Shown: one piece after another, positions 13,200 to 27,179 of the stretch
Layout: each line of letters opens with the position of its first letter
Position numbering within the stretch: position 1 is the first letter of the stretch
Assembly (NCBI GenBank): GCA_013396655.1
Contig: WBMV01005979.1
Location: forward strand, 489,744-553,743
Origin: Campylorhamphus procurvoides
Taxonomy: Eukaryota > Chordata > Aves > Passeriformes > Dendrocolaptidae
Length of the DNA stretch: 64,000 bases
Reading direction: 5' to 3'
Notes under the pieces: generated by a model
The model's input: the letters and a program-made list of their open reading frames with translations, nothing else
What the model was told of the DNA's origin: nothing
The model's database searches: none
Made by a program: the position numbers and the translations under genes

Positions 13200-13640
13200 A
13201 GTGCATCCTTTTCTACAGAGCGAGAACCATGAATAGTATATTTCTCTGGAGGTCATATCAGCTAGATCATACACTTCTGGTTACCTGTGTTCATAAACTC
13301 AGATAAGCTAAACTTGGGGAAGGTTAACCAGACTGCTCTAGAGAATGGAAACTACATTGTATTAGCTGAGATAGAGAAGTGTGACTTGCTTAGACAAGCA
13401 GGAAGAAAGCTGAGTGGGGGTGTCATTGCTGTCTATAAATGTCTAAAGCGGAGAAAGAACAAGAGAGATTCAGATGTATTTATGCTAAAGATCCAATTTG
13501 GCTTAGGTATAAATGAACCATGAATACATTAACTGCAGATTAGAATATTTTGAAATATCACAGTGAAGTGCTGAACAGGTTGTTTGGAGCCTTGAGGGAG
13601 AACACCTTTAAGGTTTTTCAACTTCTCAGTTCTAGAGAAA
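13200..13640 (+). mobile_element. Ancient CR1/L3-like LINE, 3' end of ORF2 and part of the 3' UTR
   Basis: The C-terminus of CR1-type ORF2 proteins is a conserved basic segment of the form KRRLRGDxIAVYKYLK. Here 13388-13455 reads LLRQAGRKLSGGVIAVYKCL, clearly the same segment in decayed form. The following sequence, to a WNRLP/EVFK-like stretch near 13575-13620, follows the normal CR1 3' order. Upstream similarity fades before about 13200, so the 5' limit is uncertain. Divergence is high, placing this among the older copies in the window. It is 5'-truncated, as most CR1 copies are. Confidence 0.55.
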
Positions 13641-16250
13641 GGTTAATTGATGCATAACAGGAGATGAACCTGTAGAAGCTGATGACCCAGGAGTTCTGTC
13701 CCAGTCTTGTGGTACCTGAAGTGGCATGAATGAGAAAACAAAGATCGGCAAAAACCAAGATGTACTAGGATGATGCAGGGCACCAGATTGCAAGTGTTTT
13801 ACTATCTTTTTCACTTTTTCATATTGCTCTGAAATACGGGATCATTTACTGTTGGTGGAATTGTTTACCATTTTGCATAGAAAATAGATATACTGTCTCT
13901 ATTGTTAAAAAAAAGAAGAAGAACTACTGTAACATTATAAAATATTGTTACAGGAACATTTATTGTAGCATCACCCTTTCACAGAGTCATACTTGATCTG
14001 AATAGTATTCTGTGTTCACCATTTTAAATGGATACAGAATGGATTAGGGCAGGAAGGCAAAGGAGCTGTCCAGATTTTTCAGGACCTGTACACAACACGG
14101 GAGGGAAGTGAGTGCTCTGATACAGTTTCTCACATTGGTGGAGCTTACTGAAAAGAAGCCTTTTAACTGAATGGAAGTATTTGGTCCCAACCATATAAGG
14201 GGGAAGTTAATTCAATTCCTTGCTAACTATCCAGTTCCTTCTTTGTCCCACTGAAACACAGGGTGGTTCTCACCACTGCAGGTGGTGAATGTTTCCCTAT
14301 GTACTGCTCCGTCAGCACTCTTCTCTGCTACATTGCTAGTACCTGAAATTATACTGACCTATAGAAAATCAGAGGTTTATAATGCTCTTGCCATGGTACT
14401 TCTTCAGTGAGTGATGTGACACTTTGGTTGTTCTCATGCATAGCATTTGGAATGAGGAAATTCTTAAATCGCACTTCTGTCAGCTGGAGATCAAGCAGGG
14501 ATTGTGGAACAGCAAGTGACCAGGTTCTGTTGCAGCTGCAGTTATGGATTTTTTAAGGGTGTTCTTTTAAGGAGAATGGCTTCCTATTCAGGTCCTCTGC
14601 AAGGGCTAGGAGAACTCTTCTGAAAAGAAAATAACCTAAATGCTCAGTGCCTTGTTCTGCTTCCTGCACTGCTAAGGCTCTGTTTACTAATTTGCTCCAA
14701 GCTACTCATCTAAACTCACAGCTCACACAAGATCCAGCTGTTATTATTACGTATCTCAAGCAGTGTGCTGATGGTTGTCCATGCATTTCTCTGAGCTACT
14801 TCTGTCTTGCACATGGCTACAACCCTTCACGCATTTCCCCTACATTATTCTCCATGACCCATCATTTCCCTCTTGCACAAGAATGTTGAAACACCCTGAT
14901 TGAACCAAATTTCTCAGTTCTCCCCATCAGTCAAATGTTTGTTTTTTGAAAATATATTTACTTGCGATCCCTTAGGCTCTGACCAGAACCAACTGCAATG
15001 TAACCCAGGCAGTTTCTTCTTCAACCTGCATATAACAAGGCTTACCTTTAAGCACACACATATTCTAACTATTTTCCAACTATTTTCAACTCCTCCCCAG
15101 TTGCTTCCATCAAGTGGTCAGGTCCCAGTGCCATACCCATCTTCTCACTCTATTTCATTCCCAGTGATTGGTTTGGGGATCCTCTCTTTTCTGCACAAAG
15201 CTACCAGTCTTACGGGAACTGGCTCCTTTTTCCAGAGATAGTGGCTATCAGTTGGTACTTAAATCATGTTCTCCTAATCCCAGATGATATTGTATCAAGA
15301 GAACAAATTCATATTAACTTTGGAAACTGTTTTTTCTGTTCATTGCAAATCAACTCTAAGTCTACAGATAAACAGGCCAATGAAAAAGGGCAAACCCTAA
15401 AAGAAGACCTCTAAGAGCACTATGCCATTTGGAAGCAAAAATAAATATACAATGCAGGTATATATAAAAAATAGCTGCTTTCTGGAGCCAGCATACCTAA
15501 CAAAAATATCCCTTGTAATGGATAAGGAGAGGCTTGCATTTGTATTGAGAACACTGTGTATTACTTAGAATCAATGGCTCTAAAATGTTTTATTCCTAGG
15601 TCTGTTTTTTTACTTAAGCCAGCTTCAATTAGGCCAAGCACTGTCAGAGTGCAGTGGCATTTCAAATAACTTTATTTACTTGAGTCACTGGGAATCCCTC
15701 AGTGCCACTTCAAACAAAACACAGACTGAATACCAGCTGCAGCAGGTTATTTAAAGCAAGGCAAAGAACAGGAACACAATATTGTCTGAGAAACAAGTTT
15801 CTTCTCACATCCAAGAACCAGTTACATGGCAGCACTGGTGTAATACCTCCGAGGTAACTGGAGGGTGTGTGACTTAGATTGTGGTGAGAGTTGAGGAACC
15901 ACAAGAGCCCTACTTCAGGTGATGCACAAGTGCTGTCCTGCAACATGCCAGCTTTGCGTCCCAACAGGGTGAAGTTTAGTATCGTGCTCTGGATGAACAT
16001 CATTCTGTTACCTGTTGTTGGCTGTTGCTGGCTTAGTGATGGATCTTGAGCAAATAGCAAGCAGCTTCCTGAATGACTGTGGTGAGAGGAGGCATTCACA
16101 CATATGCCTGTAGTTTGAATAACTCCTTTGGGGTACCCTTAATTTGAAAGCTTGGATGTCTTCTCCTTCCTTTCCCTCCTCCTCACTGGTAATGATGCCT
16201 TCCCCTATCAAGACCATGTTGAGCATCCCTAAGGGCCATATGGCAGCTTT
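13641..16250. other. Noncoding DNA, no gene seen
   Basis: Open frames of up to 129 codons (15710-16099, minus) have no domain or codon pattern suggesting a protein. About 14640-15240 is pyrimidine-rich on the plus strand, which opens frames by lowering stop frequency. No repeat family recognised. Confidence 0.5.
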
Positions 16251-16254
16251 CAGA

Positions 16255-16335
16255 AAATGACAGAATTGACAAGGTTGGAAAATATCTCTGAGGCCACCAA
16301 GTCCAACTTTACTGCTGAAGTCCTTCTGTAAAATC
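16255..16335 (-). mobile_element. CR1 LINE 3'-terminal fragment
   Basis: The plus strand reads as the reverse complement of the CR1 3' UTR end: an ATGACAGAATTGACAAGGTT-like start, then a GGAAAATATCTCTGAGG core and a CCAAGTCCAAC motif. This block typically begins an antisense CR1 copy in bird DNA. Only about 80 bases are recognisable; the rest has decayed or was never inserted. Confidence 0.65.
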
Positions 16336-18990
16336 TCTTAACTGTGGCAGGATAGCCAGGGCAGAGGCTTATAGACACTCAGTCTGTGAGTGAAAAATTC
16401 AAAAAACTAAACTCAACATTTGTTCTCAAATGACTTTTTTTCTTTTTATACATTAAGATATGTAGAAGTGAAAAATATTTGAAGATTACGTGGATTTTTT
16501 AAAAAATAGCTTTCATTATTCTGCATTCATAGTATCACCCAGTCCTGTGTTATTGTACAAATACAGTCGATGACTTTCTTATGACCATTACAAAAGTAAA
16601 GATGTCACAGTGTGAATTATAACAAGGCTCATAGATTTTCTTGTCCTTTTTTCCTTTGGAAACGTTTTTATTTTATTTTACTTTATTTTATTTTTCCTTT
16701 TCATAATTTTTGCTCTAGAATGCTTTTAAAAGGCTTGGATAAAACAATTTTTTTGGTTTGTTTCCCTGGGTAAAGAGGTTAAACTAATTGTGTAAAGGAC
16801 TGCACTTGACTAGCAGATATGATTGCTGGAAGCCTATCATTTAGGTTTTCATAAAAAGAATAAGGAACATAGTGAGTATTCCAGCAGCATGAAGGTAAAG
16901 TAGCTTTACATCTGAAAGTTAAGACAAGCTTCAATAGGCATCATTTTTTCCCTTGATATACCATTTCCTGTTTGCACATGATGATCTAAATTTACTATGA
17001 AAAACATGTAACTCTTTAAAAAGAAAAACAGCCAAAGGGAAATGATGTCTTTCAATACACAGCAGAGTCACTGAAGGTATAGTAGAACACTTTAACAAAT
17101 AAAAGGTCATATGAGTTAATTAGGCTTTTTTCCTCTTCCATTTAATAAGAAACAAAGTTACCATGGAGACCCACTGGATAATGCATTCTATTTTGGTACA
17201 AAAACACCTTTTAAAAAGAACATGTTTAGTGAGTAATTTTCAAAGTGAGTGTCCTGGAAAAAAATTTAAAAAGAAAACACCTAAAACCTTTACTTTTTCA
17301 TTTGAGTCTACAGTAATGTTTCTGTTCCTCTTGTCTGGTGGTTGTCTGGGAAGACCTCTTTCTTCTGTCCATAGAACAAAGAGATGGAAGTAACAATTTC
17401 GGTGAGGCAGCAGTCCTGCCTGGTTAGATTGCAACCTAACAGGACAATTTATCTGTGAATCTGATGCTCCTGAGACCCCTGAACTCTATGAACCTCTGCT
17501 GAATTGCTATCTGATATCACGGACCCTAAATTGTGCCTAAATTGCTCTGTGTCTTCTATAATAGTCCTTAACCTGGAAGTCAGGTTCACAGAACAGAGAA
17601 AAAAACTACCTGGAGCTCTCTGTATTTCATTCTTGGCCGAGCACTGAACCAGCAGTAAAAGAAAAGGTGTGAAGAAGAGTAGTTTCCCTTCAGGTTTTCG
17701 TATGGTATAGATGCTTAATTCAGAAGTCCTCCCTCTTCTACTGAAATAAATGTTTCAATACCACTTTCGTTTTGATAGATGGTGTGAAGATTGGTTCTTG
17801 GGCATAATTTTCTCTGCTCCAAACCATGCTTTGAATAGGTGGCTGCTTCAGGCATTACAACAACTTGTTGAAAGGACTCCTACATGTTTATATAACAAAA
17901 AAGGTTGTCATTATCATTTACAGTTGTGATAATTTTTATAAAAAAAGTTCATCTCATGGAATATTTGGACACTGTGAACATAATTCTGAGTTTTAATATT
18001 GTAGGTTTATATTTCTCTGTAGTTTTTCATTCACATTATTGGATGGTATATTTTTTCACCTGAAGGAACAGTCCCAAAATGCTTTCTGATTTGTAATTAA
18101 CTTTAGCTTGACAACAGATTTTTTATATGAGCTCTCACATGAACACAGCACAAATTTGCTTCTCCAGTCACAGAAAAGCTAATGAAAATAGATAATACTA
18201 ATAAAAATTGTATTACACTCAAAAGTGTTAAAATGCTACTTTTCTCATTCTGCATTTCAGAACTCTAGTGTTCAGTAAAAATAGATTAATCTTACTCAAA
18301 ACCAGTCCTATAAATGAATTATAAGATGCATATAGTAAGAATATTTTGAAGGACAGTCAGTACATCTACACTAGATAAAATTCATAATGAAAGATAAATA
18401 GTGTATGTAACCTAATAGGTGGGGAACACTCCATAATGCTAAATGTATTTTTTCTCATTCATTTTTAATTCCTTGCTTTTCCTTCCACCTAAAACAATTT
18501 AGAGAAATAATTGCACATACTTCAATTTAAATATTTTGTTAAAATGATATACCACTCTCAGCTTTTCAACACACACCTAAGACCTTGGATACAAATGGGC
18601 TATTTTGAAATTTATCACAAAGAGTCCTTATCAAGCAGGCAAGGAGGCAAAAACATCTGGATGGGTCTGATTACTGTCTCCAGACAGAGCAGGTAGAAGC
18701 TGTGTGGAATCAAGTGCAATCTATCACAAGAAAGGCATACTTGGGGCACTTGCAAGAAGTGAGACCATTTAGAGGGGAAGTAATTTTTCTTAAACTTATT
18801 CCCTGAAGAACAAGAGGAAATATTAAATATATAATGACTGCACAGAAAAATAAAATTGACAACTTTAACTCAATTTCCAAGTCTGATTGATGCTCTATTA
18901 TTTCTACAGCTGCATAGATGACTAAGAATTTGACATATGCCTATAGCTTCTTATAGAAATACTAAACAGCAAGTAAAATATTGAAGATAT
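16336..18990. other. AT-rich noncoding DNA with a TTTTA microsatellite
   Basis: No gene. An imperfect TTTTA pentamer run lies at about 16666-16696. A GC-richer patch near 17320-17460 could not be assigned. The remainder has stops in all frames and no recognised repeat. Confidence 0.5.
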
Positions 18991-18995
18991 TACTA

Positions 18996-19620
18996 TCACA
19001 GAATATGCCAAGTTGGAAAGGACACACAAGGATCATAAAGTCCAACTCCCGGCCTTGCACAGGACCGTCTCCAAGAGTGTGCCAAAAATGCTGTACAACA
19101 CCTTCTTGAATGCTGTCAGGTTGCTGAATGCTGAAGGCTTGGTGCTGTGACCACTTCCCTGGGGAGCCTGTTCCAGTGCCCGACCACCCTCTGGGTGAGG
19201 AACCTCTTTCTAATACCCAACCTAAACCTCCCCTGACACAACTTCAGGCCATTCCCTCAGGTCCTGTTACTGGTCACCACAGAGAAGACATCAGTGCCTG
19301 TCCCTCCTCTTCCCCTCACAAGGAAGTTGTAACTTCAATGAGGTCTCCCCTCAGTCTCCTCTTCTCCAGGCTGAACAGATCAAGTGCCCTCGGCTACTCC
19401 TCATACAGCTTCCCATCCAGGCCCTTCACCGTCTTTGTTGTTCTCTTTGGACATTATCTAAGAGGGTAATATCTTTCTTATACTGCAGAACCCCAATCTG
19501 CACACAATATCCAAGCTGAGGCCACCCCATGGCAGAGCAGAGTGGGACAATCCCCTCCCTCGACTGGCTGGTGATACTTTGCCTGGTGCCCCCAAGGCCT
19601 CAACACTGAAGCTCAACAGG
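18996..19620 (-). mobile_element. CR1 LINE, 5'-truncated copy (end of ORF2 plus 3' UTR)
   Basis: The plus strand opens with the inverted CR1 3' end (TCACAGAATATGCCAAGTTG, then a GTCCAACTCC block near 19040). It continues through the inverted 3' UTR into ORF2. Positions 19375-19340 on the minus strand translate to FSLEKRRLRGDL, the conserved ORF2 C-terminal motif. The copy is well preserved compared with others here and is 5'-truncated, the usual result of incomplete target-primed reverse transcription. The 113-codon plus-strand frame at 19128-19469 is a shadow of this element. Confidence 0.9.
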
Positions 19621-19926
19621 CCCAGACCAAAACCAAGAAAACTAAACCACCACAGCAATAAACATCACCTATTTTTCTGAGTCCTCACAGTAGGAAGGAG
19701 TGCAATCATTTGTCTGTTCTAAGTCTGCCAGCTCTTGTGCCTTTCAGAAGCACCAGGGGTGAAAAGTCTACCTTGCACTTTCAGAGCAAAGTAAGGTGCT
19801 CTTTACTTTGTAGTACACACTAACCACCCAGAGCAGTTGTAGATGGATGCTGTCTGCTCTTCTCAGTCTAAGTCTTTATAAAGACTATTAGACAATCTCC
19901 ATCACAACATTAAACTACTATGCAAT

Positions 19927-20035
19927 TGTGGCGGTTTGGGTTGGCTCCCTGCCAAGCCCAACTGCTGGCCACACAGATTCCCAAGAGAGAGTGTTTGCTA
20001 GAGAGACACTGTAACAGGATTGGATTTATTCACAT
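19927..20035 (+). mobile_element. Possible LTR fragment
   Basis: The sequence opens with a TGTGGCGGTTTGGGTTGGCT-like string resembling the start of a widespread avian endogenous-retrovirus LTR group and stays GC-richer for about 100 bases. It then dissolves into AT-rich DNA with no recognisable 3' end. Treat this as a weak similarity call. Confidence 0.3.
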
Positions 20036-20039
20036 CAGA

Positions 20040-23000
20040 GATTTTAAAGTACATTCATGTACAGATAGATGCATGAATTTTGTTAATTTTCCAAAGATTT
20101 GTATTATCACAGAGCTATCTGACATCTCTCTCCATGTAGTATATGCATGGATATTTATAATTTAAAAAAAATAAATCAGTGGAAAAAAATCATGATGGCC
20201 AATATTTACCTTGAGAAGATAAGCATGCCCTGGGGAGCTGAGCATGCATCAGTTTGGTAGTCTGACATCACATTTTAAGTTTATAAAATCAGATTTTTTG
20301 TTATCCCTCTGTAGCCAATTCCTAAGAGTCTACAAAGCAGATTCTTGGCCTCCACTTTTAATATTTTTTAGAGAGTGAAGTAATAGCATAGGGCTGTTCT
20401 TATTATCTCATTTATTTGTATTTGATATTTGTAAAGAATGGATGTCAACTTGATTTTGTAGTAAAGTCAGTTTAAATATGAATCTGTTACAACTTGAAAT
20501 AACATTAAGGAAGGAAAAGTATCAGAAATAGTAAAATTAACTACCTGTGAAAGATATGGCTACCAGTATAATTAAATCATAAAGTCATGTTTTCCTTCCA
20601 CCAATCATATCCTAAAAAGAGTGTGGGAGAGGACCTGTAGAGTGGCATCAGACTTAAGATGCCTGAAGGTGAGATGTTAAGCCTGAACTAATCTCTGTGG
20701 GATCCTTTATGATCAAGAGAGGAAAATAGACACTATCAAATAAGGATTAATGTACCCTTTCTTGAACTCTGATCACAGAGCATAATTTTTTTTTTCACTA
20801 TGCTAGTAATAAAAGGAGCCTAAATTGTGCAGATTTTCTGGTTTTAACATGCTCAAGCTAAGGATGAATAATTTCCCTTGTTTCTTGTGAAAACACACAT
20901 TTTTAAATGTACCCCCCAATTTAGTTACAAGAACTTGTATGTATGGGGAAGAGTGTACCACATTTTATTAGTACCCAGAACAGACTGAGCATTTCATGGT
21001 TGTTTGCATCTTGAATCACAAGCAAAGTCTTGGGAATGTTTTTCATTTTTTCTTTTTATGTGTTCCTTACCCTGATCACAGCTTTTCATTGATATTGCTT
21101 GAATATTGCATGTAAGGTGTAGATACAACCTCTTTCCTGTAGAATTGCAGATGATCTAGTTAGTTAGATTCTTATAGCCAGAAACACTATGGGAAACGGA
21201 ATTCAAGACAGTTATTTTATGCAAAAAAGCCTATCCACATATTTGTATTAATTTTATAGGTACCTTAGGATCAAAGGACAACTAGTGCCCCTCCTGTCCT
21301 TTCCAAAGCATGACTAATTAACACCTCTAAAGAATAACAGTGCCACTATTGCACTGATGTGCAAGGTAACCCTCACACAAGGTTCACAGGCAAGGACATC
21401 CCACTTTGCAGTCAGATTCACATCTATGAGTAACATTTGGAAGATATGGACCATTTTTGCCAACATGGCAATCCAGCCAGGAAACGACACATACATCAAA
21501 ACTGCTGCAGCTTCAGTATGAAAACATTGGCATCTTTAGCATCAGCCAATTGGACTTTTGCCTTCATATGAGTCAAGTCCTTCAGTTCTATGATGAGGCC
21601 AAATATACTTCTGTCAGGGTTGACTTCTCACAAATGCTTTATCAATGTAGCCTTAGAAATCTGTAACAGAATCATTTTATCAGAGAAACAAGCATTCCTG
21701 AGCTACATTGCTGATAAAACACACACCAGACATGGTGCACGTCATCCAGTGAGAATGTCTTCGATGGTTTTAGTTTACGCTTCATTTTTTAATCCCAAAA
21801 GAACTGACAGACATATGGCTCTCTGAGGCACCCAGTAATTGCATGCTACAGACACTTTTAATTTTGCTTTTATGAATGCATTTGTTTTGGTTTAATCTCT
21901 GTCTTCTTTTGCGGTGTCACTGGAATTGTTCTTATGGACATTTGCTGAAGAAAAGATAATTGTTAGACCTCCCAAACTTGCACTACTGATCTTCCTAGAT
22001 AAAATATTTTTCTTTTCTTCTTCACAGTAAACAACTTAATTACACTGTGGATGATCAAGTAGGGATGTGCCAAGACATGCAGTTCTAACTGTTAATTTTT
22101 AATTATGTGATTCTTCAAGCAGGAGAAACAGTCTGGGAACACAGGGTTTGATTTTCAGTATTTTCATAGTTTTCATAATTTTAACAATTTTTACTAATTT
22201 ACAGAATTTGCAACTTCATCAATCACTTTAGTGTAAATTTAAAGATGAAGTAATATTTTGTCAGAAATTCGCATTTGAGAAACAATTTCAGCCAGTTTGT
22301 TAGGGGTAACAGCTTGCTTTTCTTTGACAAAAACAAAAGTAATTTCATAGATGGGCATGTATCTATACATCTTACAGAGTACCACTTTGTGGCATTTTAA
22401 GAATTTTCATTATAGATGGGGGAGAATATCTTCTTCTAAGGGTTTATCTCCGAGACTCAAACTGTAGTTCACAAGTGAACAGAAGCAACAACTCAAAAAT
22501 AGCAAAAGGCATGTGTTTTTGACAGAAATAGAAAATCTAAAGAAACATGAATGCACAGAGATATGAAAAAGCTCAAAAATCCCTGCCATTTAATATTAGT
22601 ACTGGATTGTGTCATAGCATCCAAATCCTCTGAAAGCCTGCCTGTACTCTTCCACTGTATTGCTGGAAGAGATGTGGGCAGGAATTCTACCTTACCAATG
22701 ATCACATTGTACTTCTTCTCTAGCCTTTTCAAAACCCAAGATCAACTGTTCTTTTAAACAGCTTAAATTCAGTCCAACTTCCTATTGCCTTCAAACTCCA
22801 CCTGCCCTTGTGGCTTGGCACATCAAAGCACTCCTAGGGAAGGTCATGGTTTCCTTTACAGAAGGACCCACATCATTTGTTATACTTGACATCCTTACTG
22901 CAAGGTTTCCTCCAGAACTGCCAGCTAAATATAGCCTCCTCCTCCTCTTAACATAATTAAGCTACCACTAATAATAACTACACTATAGCCAATACTATGT

Positions 23001-26000
23001 TTAATAACTACCTAATTAATGTGAATTAATTGGGGCTTGGGTCTTCCCTGTGGCAGTGAAGGCACAGTTATCCTTTCTTGTAAAGTACCAGCAGGATTTT
23101 TCCAGTCTGCATACCCTGATGTGCAAAACAGAACCCCAGACAAGTGAAAAATAAGATATGTATTTAACCAAAATCATAAACAACTTCCTCACTAAGCCTT
23201 TTAGTGATTAAAGTAATTTACAATCTTCACTTGGACACCTTTCTACTTCATCCGGATTGTAACCACTTGCTCTCTTCTTTGTCCTGATTTAGAAATTTGA
23301 ATTTGGTTTTTCCACTTTATTTTGAGTTTATTTTGCTTTAAAAGAAATTCTTTGAGCATTAATTGTAGTAGACATTAAAAGTGGGGTTTTTTATATAGTA
23401 TGTCTTAACTGGAAACACATTATAAAAACAAAACAAATGCACATGGGATTAAAAATAGACTATTAAAGAGAAACACAAATCATAAGTGAACCATTACATC
23501 CAAAGTCAAAATAAACCATTACAGCTTTGTTGTATGAAGTGAAAAGGCCTGAATTCCACAATTCCTATCCAAATTCAAAATTGAGAAGTCAGGGAATTTT
23601 TTTTCATTCTGAATTATACTCTGTTCTGTCTTGCTTTTGAACTTTTAGTCAAACAAACTATATTCTCTAAGCACTAATAAAATAATATAATCATATGTCA
23701 ATTCCTCATGAAAGGAAAGCCACCATTAGAAATTTGGCAAATACAGTGCATTTCATTAAGTGTTTAAAATGACAGCATAAAAAGTCAGTACAGGATGTTG
23801 AAGCAACACTCAGCAGTTTCATCCATTTAGAGAAAAATAAATGAAATATTGGCAGCCTGGGAAGGAAATCCATTGAATGGAAATAGAAGAAGCTGCAGTG
23901 TCCTTCAAAATGTGTCTTTTTCTGTATCATTAAGGCCAGTGGGCCCACACTGTAGTTACCATGCAAGCATATCATAAGTCTCATATATGATATTTGGTAA
24001 TGATCTTTCTATTTTGTCAATTTTGTTTGAAATCACATTAGCATATGTCAGCTTAGTGCAAGAATCTGACCTGCCAATACTTATTGCCTACTATTTTCTA
24101 CGAGTAAACCATAGAAATTTGAAGGCTGATGAAATAATTTCTCAGAAAAAGATAATTTGATAAATTGAAATGTACTTCATTAAAGATCAGAAACTCCAGA
24201 CAGTAGTGAAGTTTGGTAATTTTAGACTTACATAATGGTCTTGAAAAACGTTGTGTTTTGTTTTTTTTCTAATTACCACTTCCTTACACTTTTTTGTGAT
24301 GAAAAAAATCCACATTTTCCTTTTTTTTAAGTGTCTGTGTATTAGCATTTGCTCACCTCTGTGTGTGAGTGAATAAATGTAAGAATAAGCCACTGTGTTC
24401 TTGAGTCAATCCATTACTGTCATTCCTTGGTGATTTCTCAGGCCTAAGCAAAATTGTTCAGAGCACAAGTATAGAGGCCATTGCCCCAAGGGAACCCAGG
24501 GGACAAGATGCATCATAACACATTAAATCCATTTATTAAACACTATTGTTTGAAGCCTTCAGAAGAAATTTCTTCAATAACTCCTAGAAAACCATGGTTG
24601 TTAATTCCCTAATGAGGAGAATGGTTTCCTAGGAGGATGGAAATACTTATAAACCTATATGGTCCTTTTCTTTTCATCAGTTTCTCTTTGTGCTAAAGGA
24701 CCTGTCATGAACTTTTTTTTTCCACAGCTGCCAGTATAAAACGTTTGAAAATCTGGTTCTGTATTTGCACAGTATGCAGAGAATGTCCGCTACTTGATAA
24801 CCCAAGCTTTCTATATTATCTCTGAAAGCAACTACATACCATTTCATTTCTTTTGCAGTAAGCTCAAAATTGCTGTTTTCATGCGCCAAACATGGCAGTT
24901 GGCAGCTCGTATCCCAACCCATGCAATTGAATGATCTTGGGCGCTGGGCCATGCCTAGTGCATACAGGCAGGACAGGGCACTAGTTTCTGGAAACAGAAA
25001 TGGAGTAACTGCACAGCAACACCCAACTCATTGCCTGGCCCCACCTGCATGCCCTGCCTCACACCACTTTAGACTGGGCAATATGCCCACCTGAACTGAC
25101 AGTAGACAACTGAGGAAATCTCTATGCTACTATGGAGTTTTATAATCGTGTTGTTACATTTTACTTGTAGACTTTTCACATACGCTGCTGATTTACATCC
25201 TAATGATAGAAAACTCTATGACATAGTTCACTTTAAGACTGGCACACTAGCAGTAGGTTGACAGAGCTGTATTGCTATGTCAGTCAGAGAAGTCCATGTT
25301 TGAGCACAACACAGGAGAGGTTTGCTCTACAGCAAATGGAAGGCCATCATATAGAGACACAAGCATAGCTGTGTGTATTTAGGCTAAAAGTGATTGGAGC
25401 AATCCATGTGTTTTTTTCTTGAGTGAAGCCACAAAATTACTTCCATGATTTTATTGCCCGATGCAAGGAAGTAATTAAGTAATTGAATCACTTTAACTAG
25501 ATGTTGACAATTGCCAGTAATTCCTACTGCCAAGAATGGTACCATGGTTTATAGACCAGGTAGAAGGTTGGTTCCAGTTTTTCTGTTACAGGTCTCACAG
25601 ATCTTATAATAATGTTCTGATAATGGATTTTGTATGGTACTTATAATTCTTGAGTAGAATTTAACAAACTGACATAAAACTCAAAGATTGTTCCCTGTAT
25701 GGGGTTAGGGACGGATTGTATCTAAAATTCATGAAACTTCTGATTTAGTCCCAGTCACTTAGAAAATACCTTGATAAGATAAAATGTGTTTTCTATAACC
25801 ATTAAGACAATTGTACAGAGGTACTCTTTTATTATCTTGACAAGGTCTCCAAAGGAAGAAGGGGTGAAAGATACAGTAATTTGCTGCACATAGTCCTTCA
25901 CTGCATAAAAGATGGCATAATAATCACATTTGTAATAAATATCTATATAAAGCAGAAAGACCAGGAAAATCAAGGGGTCACTTCTTTTATCTTGGGATAG

Positions 26001-27175
26001 ATGTTAATTTGCTCTCTTTGTGTGTGGTCAGGGCCTTCACATGCTAGTGCAAATGTATGGACAGAAAATAGAGTCTACAGAGCACTAAAAGATCAAATAG
26101 TGAAGTGTGTCTTTCCTGGCTGGCTTCCCAAAGAAACCAAGCAGCTATTGTATTCACAAGCATCCAATGCATTTGAAGTTTCTTAAATTTTCTATGTTTA
26201 TGTATGAAGGAAATTGAACTAAAGAAGTAAAATGACTACTTTAGCAGCTATGAGTTCTAACTAGTAACGGTGAGTGCTAAAGGAATCACTTTAATCTCTA
26301 CGCTTCTATAAAACTGGTGAAATTAAGTTCACTGCCTGTCTTAGTTAATTTTCCATCATAAGAGTTTGCTAACAGATTAGTGCTCATTGTAAAGCAGAAG
26401 CACTAGTTAAGACTCAAGTGAAAGAAAACAACTTTTCCTTCACTTACTAAGGCATAAGTAAGGAAAAAAACCCCAAACCCAAAATGGCTATTTCTTCTGC
26501 CAACCTCATGATTAAATTCAAGTAGTTACACTGATTTATTGATTTAATTTCAATTACTACCTTGATTTTTTCTTGCATTAGTCCATTATTAATTAATATC
26601 AGACAGTAATAATAGATGTAATCAATGTTGTATGTATTTAATTCTAGATTACCTTGTCTTTTTAATAAAATTCATAAAAATAATGTGTTTTGATACATTC
26701 TTTTTGTTTGAAACACGGTCCAATTCCTCTAAAACTCAGGTGTTCAGATGCAGTATTTAAAAACTGCTAGTATTACTTCTAAATTCAGAACTTTTTCTCT
26801 CACAGTTATGTCATGCTAGTCAACAATAAAATTTTGATTCGTTCCGTGAATTACCATTTACTGGCATTCCCAATAAGATGTTGTCTTAGGAATATTATCA
26901 CTATCACCAGCAGAAATAGAATAAGCAACTGAACACTGTGATTTAAAAGAAAGTAAACTAGAACTGTATTAAGACCTGAGTGCTTTTTTTCTCAAAACAG
27001 TCAGTATTTCTCCTTAGCTGGAATGACATTGTTTTATTGAAAATTAAGCATGAAAGATATTAATAATGAGAAAAGAAACTAGAATGGTAATGGTTTATTA
27101 AATTCAAAAGACAGAATGCTGCAAATAGCAAATCAACAGTGAGTTTTAATACCTAGTCAATAGTTGTTCTAGGCC
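20040..27175. other. Long AT-rich noncoding tract, no gene seen
   Basis: About 7 kb without a recognisable exon, RNA gene or transposon. A short GC-richer patch at about 24880-25090 was not assignable. Open frames reach only about 92 codons and have no domains. Very old transposon remnants could be present below what can be read by eye. Confidence 0.5.
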
Positions 27176-27179
27176 AATG

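Noticed and set aside
15710..16099. 129-codon minus-strand open frame
   Set aside because: No recognisable domain, and no start or splice context. It lies beside a CR1 3' end and is probably chance.
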